This document shows positions 58,841 through 64,000 of a DNA stretch of 64,000 nt, piece by piece (positions within the stretch are counted from its first letter, which is position 1; every line of letters begins with the position of its first letter). The notes below the pieces were generated by a model. It was not told the DNA's origin and did no database searches. It was given only the letters and a program-made list of their open reading frames with translations. Source of the DNA: Hydractinia symbiolongicarpus (Eukaryota; Cnidaria; Hydrozoa; Anthoathecata; Hydractiniidae). The position numbers and the translations under genes are program-made. The DNA lies in contig NC_079875.1 in the NCBI RefSeq assembly GCF_029227915.1, positions 9,609,001-9,673,000 on the forward strand. Direction: 5' to 3'.

Positions 58841-59023
58841 GATTGACACTTGTGGGCATACGTATTGCCAACATTGTTTAGATGACCTTGCTACTTTTAA
58901 CGAAGACGGAAGTGCTGAAATACGGTGTCCATTAAGATGTTACATAAACACGAAACTTAATCCACACGAGACAACCTCAACGTTAAATACTGCATACGTA
59001 GTAAATGACATTCTGGATGAGCT
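58841..59023 (+). pseudogene. TRIM-ankyrin gene, locus B, exon 1: RING with its first half missing
   Basis: It reads TCGHTYCQHCLDDLATFNED and on to IRCPLRC, and ends DILDEL at the donor GAGCT|GTATGT, exactly as exon 1 of locus A. However, the part that should encode the first Cys pair (C-K-I-C) is absent; in its place is unrelated sequence with an in-frame TAG at 58838-58840, shortly after an ATG at 58800. Without the first zinc ligands this RING could not fold normally. Either the gene now starts further down without a RING, or the whole locus is decaying. Confidence 0.65.
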
Positions 59024-59243
59024 GTATGTACACTTTTCTACATTCTAATAAACAAAATTCTGTTTAAAACATAAGAAGAGACGTATGTATGTCAACAAAA
59101 ATATCCATCTTTATACTTGATAATTTCTATATTTTATTACAATCGTGTAAGCTATGAAAAACATATTTTTTAGTTTGTGAAGAATATAGAATTATCAATA
59201 CGGAAATAGTGAATACTGATTTATTCTTTCTTGCGTTGTTTAG

Positions 59244-60229
59244 TTGCTATACATTTCCAAAAAGTAGAGTAACTTTAGAAAAGGCTTCAAATAAAGGGAA
59301 CAACAAATTTAAAAGTGGTAGTTTTGAACAAGGTAATCCAATATGTCAGCAAAGCAAGGATTGCAAGCAAATTGTCAGCCACTTATGTGCAACGTGCGGT
59401 GAAAAGATTTGTGAAAAATGTCAAAACATACATTCTTGTACCAACAAATCGTTTACCAATGTTACTTTTAATGTAAAACTGCAAGAAATGCAACAGTTGT
59501 GTGTGGAACATAACTCTCTTGGAAGATTTGTCTGTGTTGACTGTGACAATAGGTTTACATGCGTATATTGTATACACAGAAGTCATAAGAATCACGAAAA
59601 AAAGTCTATTGCTGACTTTGGTGAGGAAGCAAGGGAGTGGTTTCAGTCTTTCATAGGATCGTTTGAGAAAACAATGGTGGTAATGGAGAACTTAACAAAA
59701 GAATATAACGAATCTTTAAAGAATCTCAAAGTTAGCAGAGAGGCGTTTGTTCATGAATTGAAAGTCAGGAAGTTGAAAAGAATAGAAGATTATCTGAAAA
59801 TGCTAAACACAAAAGAAGAAGATCTACTGCTAAGTTTTGATCAAAAGATGGAAGCATTTAGATCAAAAATATTTTCAAGTGAACTTAGCCTTGATACCAG
59901 AATACAAGAATTTTGGGACTACGTACAAGAATTTAACTTAAAAAGCCACTTTAAATTGGTTTCTGAGAATGTTGAAATAGAAAGGAAACTTCACAGTTTA
60001 TGTTCTTTACCAAAAGTTATTCCAAGTTATAATATGCATTTTGAATCCTTAAATGAACAAGATTGTTTGAATAACCTGTTGGGTGAGCTCAAAATTTCTG
60101 TCCATGACGTCAACGCTGCAGATCGTTACAAGTGTTTTGTTTACAAAAGTACAATGGATAACATTGAAAAACTGCCTAGCCATGCACAATTAGAAACTGA
60201 TTTAAAAAGCTTACTTATTGAAATAAAAG
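59244..60229 (+). CDS. TRIM-ankyrin gene, locus B, exon 2: two B-boxes and coiled coil
   Basis: The two B-boxes are complete (C-Q-Q-S-K-D-C, C-A-T-C, C-E-K-C; then C-V-E-H, C-V-D-C, C-V-Y-C, H-R-S-H-K-N-H), and the coiled-coil region is open throughout. It aligns along its length with locus A exon 2. The original acceptor (TCGTAG in locus A) is lost here through a short deletion. An upstream AG (GTTGTTTAG|TTGCTATAC, exon start 59244) would keep the frame from exon 1 and adds about 30 residues. The frame also has an ATG at 59209 that could serve as a new start. The end (AAAG|GTATTT, phase 1) is as in locus A and fits the ankyrin exon at 63150. Confidence 0.7.
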
Positions 60230-60306
60230 GTATTTTTAAGCTGATTTAATTTTATTTCCTTACAATTCTACATAAGTCACGTAATTCATGTGGACGTGTT
60301 TTATAG

Positions 60307-60407
60307 GTTACAAAGAATCAATTGAAAAATTGAATCTTTATTGTGGGGAAGAGCCAACGAGGTTAGCACTTCTAATGCATTTGCTTGCTAATAGAGAAAA
60401 TGTATAA
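60307..60407 (+). CDS. Locus B, possible alternative last exon
   Basis: After TTTTATAG the frame continues as G-Y-K-E-S-I-E-K and ends at TAA 60405-60407 after 33 codons. The residues are similar to those of locus A 20591-20706, with hydrophobic positions kept (RLALLMHLL). About 35 bases on, behind a second TTTTTTAG, the stretch 60461-60560 encodes a similar helix-like segment (GYGEELKKLPYLMQLLS), as if this small exon had a duplicate in locus B. Confidence 0.4.
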
Positions 60408-63149
60408 AGTATTTTTTTAGCAGTTTTTTGTATTGGCAATTAAGTGAAAAACTTTTTTAGAATGCGAAAACTTATTTTTTCGAAAAGAAATCACTTAAAA
60501 GTAAATTTACTGGCTACGGAGAAGAACTAAAAAAATTACCATATCTAATGCAATTGTTGTCCGTACAGGCAGCACAGCTTAATACAAGTAATCATTGTAC
60601 ATTTGTTTCTAAAGCTGCTATTCGTAGGTCTATTTTGTATTCCTATTGTGTTGACTTAAATTTATTAAAAGTTTGATTCTTTTTTTTATATTTTGTCAAA
60701 TTTAGTAAATAACTTATTCACCATGTCAAAATATATATTCTCTAAAAACTGAATTTTCCTGATAACTGTAACGCTGTACTTGGTGTGTTAATTTAATTGC
60801 ACTTTCAAAGAGTGGAGTAAAAAACATAGCGAACTTAAAAGGAGTGACTGACAAACCCTTAGAATACAATTTGGGTTCAAAATACTAAAAAAGGTACTGA
60901 ATATTCAAAGCTGAATAAAACGTTTTTTGAACCTAAAAAATCAGCTGCACGCAAACATTACCTCTATAATGGTGAGAATAAAATTTGGGCTTAAAATACA
61001 AGCAAACGGAAGAACTAAATTAACGCAGTGAAATTTAACGAAGTCAAATTGCTCAGTTTCTAGAGAGAAGAATTTGTAGTTGTCAATAACTACACACACA
61101 AAGTGATATCGGTAAAAGTAATTATCGCAAACTCACGCCTGTAGGCACAAGATTTGTATAAATGGTTGCCCACCACAATTCCCGTACAATCGGTACCCTA
61201 AAAACGTTATCTGTTTGCATTTTTGTTTTAGAGACGTAAAGCCAAAAAGATACTTACACACTTACAGGTAAGCTTCTTAATTGGTTTAGCGTTTTGATCT
61301 GGTTTCCATATCTGCCACAAACGAAACAACTAATTTCTAAAGAGAATTGACTAGTTTAGAATTCTTATATTGCTAACATAAGTCGTGAAATTAATATATG
61401 CTTTTTTAAAGGTAGTTTAATACATGTTGTGGCATAAGTCAGAAAACAAGTTTGGCAGCACAGTATTTAATGTTAGGGCCTACGATGGTCGGTCCACAAA
61501 CAAAAATTTTACTTAAGAGCACTGGATACACTTAAATGTCTTACTTGCTTGCCTTTAAATTACGGAGTTATTTGTGTTAAAATACTTGCATATGCCTTCG
61601 TCCCGTCATTATGCTTTTATCGCGTCGTATTATTTTTCGTAGCTTGTTTTTCATCGTGTCGTAGTACTTTTCTTCGTGATGTTCTATTCTTTACGCCCTA
61701 GCTTTTCTCGCATTGTAGTATTTTTGTTCGTGGCTGAATGTTTGTTAAATGTTTCTTGCATTTTACATAATGTGAGTTTGAGGTTCTTTATAAATTTTTC
61801 TTATAAACAAAATTTCACGAACAATAAATAATAAATATGTCCACTTTTTCTTCCCTCTGTTGTCTTGTGATGCTTTTCTGAATACAATGAACAGTAACCA
61901 AAAAGCTAACTTTTCGGTGGACATTCAACCAATAAAATTGTCTATAGAATACATGAATGTTCAAACAACCTAAACAAGAGCACAAAATAGCTGTACGCAA
62001 CGCAGATACAGACAAAAATGAGAATGTGGATCATAGGCGGAAAATGATCATATTATTGATTGGTGCAATAAAACGATCATAGATCGATAGTCCGGTTGAG
62101 CAGCAAGGAAAGTGCAAGTAATTATAAATAGTACAGACAGAGTTACTCATATTAATAATACCGGTATTTATATTGGCTACACTGTTAATAAAATATCTCT
62201 GGAGGTCTTAATTTGCCCATAAACAACATATGTGAGATATGGCTAGATAAATTTGCAGTAAACACCATTAATTGTTGCTTATCCTTTCACATTCATGATA
62301 TTTGGCTACCTGTAATGATGTAACAGTTGTACTTAAATGTATTTGTGCCCATCAATAAAGTAAAGGATATATTGCAACATAGGAACGAATATAATACAAA
62401 CAGTCAATCATACCACTGTCACGCCTTGATTTTCATAACTTTTATTTAGCTTTATTTTTCAAAAAACAAATTTGGAATTATGCCAATAAATAATAAAAAA
62501 TGTTTTTACATGTTTTTAAAAGATTCATATTATTTTGTGTTTCTATTATTACTGTAACTAAATTCATCGCAATTATACAACATTCAAAATCGTTAACTAA
62601 GTTCAAAGTTAGTCCTTTTTTTCTATATGTCACCGAATTTGATGCCGTCGTCACCAAAAATGCTGACAACATCAAATTTTTCATCAAATTGTTTGTTAAT
62701 ACTGTGGTAAGTTTCAAGTCCCACGGACAACGATTGTAAAAATTACACAGGATGGTCGAATCAGCTTCCTCATCCCCTCCCCCGAGCATTAAGGAGCCCA
62801 TAAAAGGCCCAGCAGGAACAGTGTTAAAATACTAAACGAATTCCAAATAGCAGTTTTTGAGAAATATTAATTTTATGAAAACATGACTTAAATATTCGAT
62901 TTCCGCAGAAATTAATTTTGTGAATTGTAAAGACAATAAGAAAACGCGCGAGCAGCAATTTAGAAATAATGGGCAGTTTGCTATTTTAGCAAAATTGCGA
63001 AATTTATTTTCGTGAAAGGAATTATTCCTTAAAAATCATTGAAATGTTATGCTAACATGACGTTTTGCGAATAAACAGACGTGTCTCTTACTTTGTAATT
63101 TTTGTTTTAATTGCAATAATCTCGATTGATTAATTATTATTTAATTTAG
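60408..63149. other. Inferred intron of locus B
   Basis: Apart from the possible extra exon near 60461-60560 no gene was recognised. Near 61590-61740 there are imperfect repeats of TTTTCGT..GTCGTAKTA. The frames at 62478-62801 and 62500-62739 overlap on opposite strands and are without motifs. Confidence 0.35.
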
Positions 63150-63637
63150 AACTTGTAGAAATTATTATAAATATAGATATTGAAAGTTTTTATTCAATTC
63201 TTATCAACAATCCAAATATCGTTGCAATAAGAAATCGTTATAAACGTACACTATTGATGGAAGCTGCAAGTTACAACAAACCATCAATAGTAAAAGATTT
63301 GATTGATGCTGGTAGTGATGTGTATGCTGTGGATGAAGATAAATGGAATGCATATCACTACAGTGCACGCTATGGTCATTATGATGTTTTAAAAATTCTA
63401 ATCAATCATGACGTCACAAGTATCAACAATGTAGACGATGACAGTAACACGCCATTGCATTACGCAGCTCGTCATGATCATGCTGAATGTGTGAAATTAC
63501 TGTTATCAATGCCAGGTATTGATGTGAACATACGAAACAGTGAAAATGCGACAGCTTTTGATCTGGATAATACTATCTCTATTAATCGTTTATTTGAGGA
63601 ACATCACTTTAGTCAGTATTTTAGTAAATTATTGTGA
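63150..63637 (+). CDS. Ankyrin-repeat terminal exon, locus B
   Basis: Behind TTTAATTTAG the frame runs from AACTTGTAG without a stop through an N-terminal helix (EIIINIDIESFYSILINNP) and about four ankyrin repeats (T-L-L-M-E-A-A, N-A-Y-H-Y-S-A, T-P-L-H-Y-A-A, A-T-A-F-D-L) to TGA at 63635-63637. The phase equals that of locus A, so a splice from 60229 is in frame. Compared with locus A the last helix is longer (SQYFSKLL). The exon is intact, which argues for at least recent function of locus B. Confidence 0.75.
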
Positions 63638-63656
63638 GGAACTATTTTTACTGTTC

Positions 63657-63662
63657 AATAAA
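63657..63662 (+). terminator. Polyadenylation signal AATAAA after the locus B ankyrin exon
   Basis: Lies 19 bases after the stop codon, at the position matching that in locus A. Confidence 0.6.
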
Positions 63663-64000
63663 AAACGGAATCACCAACATTTCTATCAGTTTCGTAACAC
63701 CATGACAGATTTTTTTTTCTTATCTTTATCACAAGTTAAAATATTTTTTGGAACAAACTTCATTTCATTGAGACATAATAGGTAGGTTAATCCAACCTCA
63801 GTTGCTGGACTATTTGATTTTCAACAGCACTGCGCACATTAATAGCTTTTAAAACGCTGCTACGTTCAAGCTTGTTGTTTAATTTTGTCAAATTTATAAT
63901 ATTACTCTGATAGCATAGCAAGATATTGCATGTTTATGTAGTTCTAAAGTATTCAAAAATATCTTGTTTTAAAATAATAAAAGTTGTCAGTGAGTGCTAT
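63663..64000. other. No recognised feature
   Basis: AT-rich 3' flank of locus B to the end of the window. Confidence 0.3.

Overview
This window looks like a nuclear genome segment from an invertebrate animal, most likely a cnidarian and possibly a hydrozoan. It is AT-rich, with introns bounded by GT and AG. It carries a TRIM/ankyrin gene pair, an astacin metalloprotease ending in a ShKT domain, and a decayed Polinton/Maverick whose reading frames resemble those I associate with cnidarian Polintons. The taxonomic call is inference from gene content; no rRNA or mitochondrial marker is present. No complete, undamaged transposon gene was found, and most of the window is mobile DNA in various stages of decay.

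Layout. From 1 to 10 kb there is a dense cluster of Helitron-like elements. They start with TCTMTATAATAATA and end with a GTGGA/TCCAC hairpin followed by GGGCCTTATCGACTAG. Four minus-strand copies abut head to tail with no spacer between 10002 and 2229. One of them holds a fragment of a Helitron Rep protein, which supports the family assignment. More copies lie near 12.7, 14.0-15.3, 22.0, 27.5 and 55.2-56.1 kb. From 16.1 to 18.5 kb there is an element with terminal inverted repeats that carries a broken HECT-like gene.

Two related gene loci frame the rest. Locus A has RING, B-box and coiled-coil exons at 18954-20517 and an ankyrin exon at 29607-30079. Locus B has the same order at 58841-60229 and 63150-63637, with half of its RING missing. 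In both loci the last TRIM exon ends in the phase that the ankyrin exon needs, and the only polyadenylation signals close to a stop codon follow the ankyrin exons. I infer one gene, TRIM plus ankyrin, that was duplicated. The large intron of locus A holds a tandemly duplicated block at about 22.0-25.6 kb.

Between the loci are a minus-strand astacin gene (32132-36234, with a frame break) and, directly upstream of it, the Polinton at about 36.4-53.9 kb. The Polinton contains remnants of protein-primed DNA polymerase B, integrase, a capsid-like protein, a BRO/MSV199-type protein and several small membrane or coiled-coil proteins. Almost all are broken by frameshifts or stops. A truncated non-LTR retrotransposon sits inside the capsid-like gene, with a likely target-site duplication. 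I did not recognise a packaging ATPase, a cysteine protease or terminal inverted repeats.

Nothing here is clearly a new molecular system. The observations most worth following are the zero-gap Helitron chain, the TRIM-ankyrin gene architecture, and the HECT-carrying inverted-repeat element.
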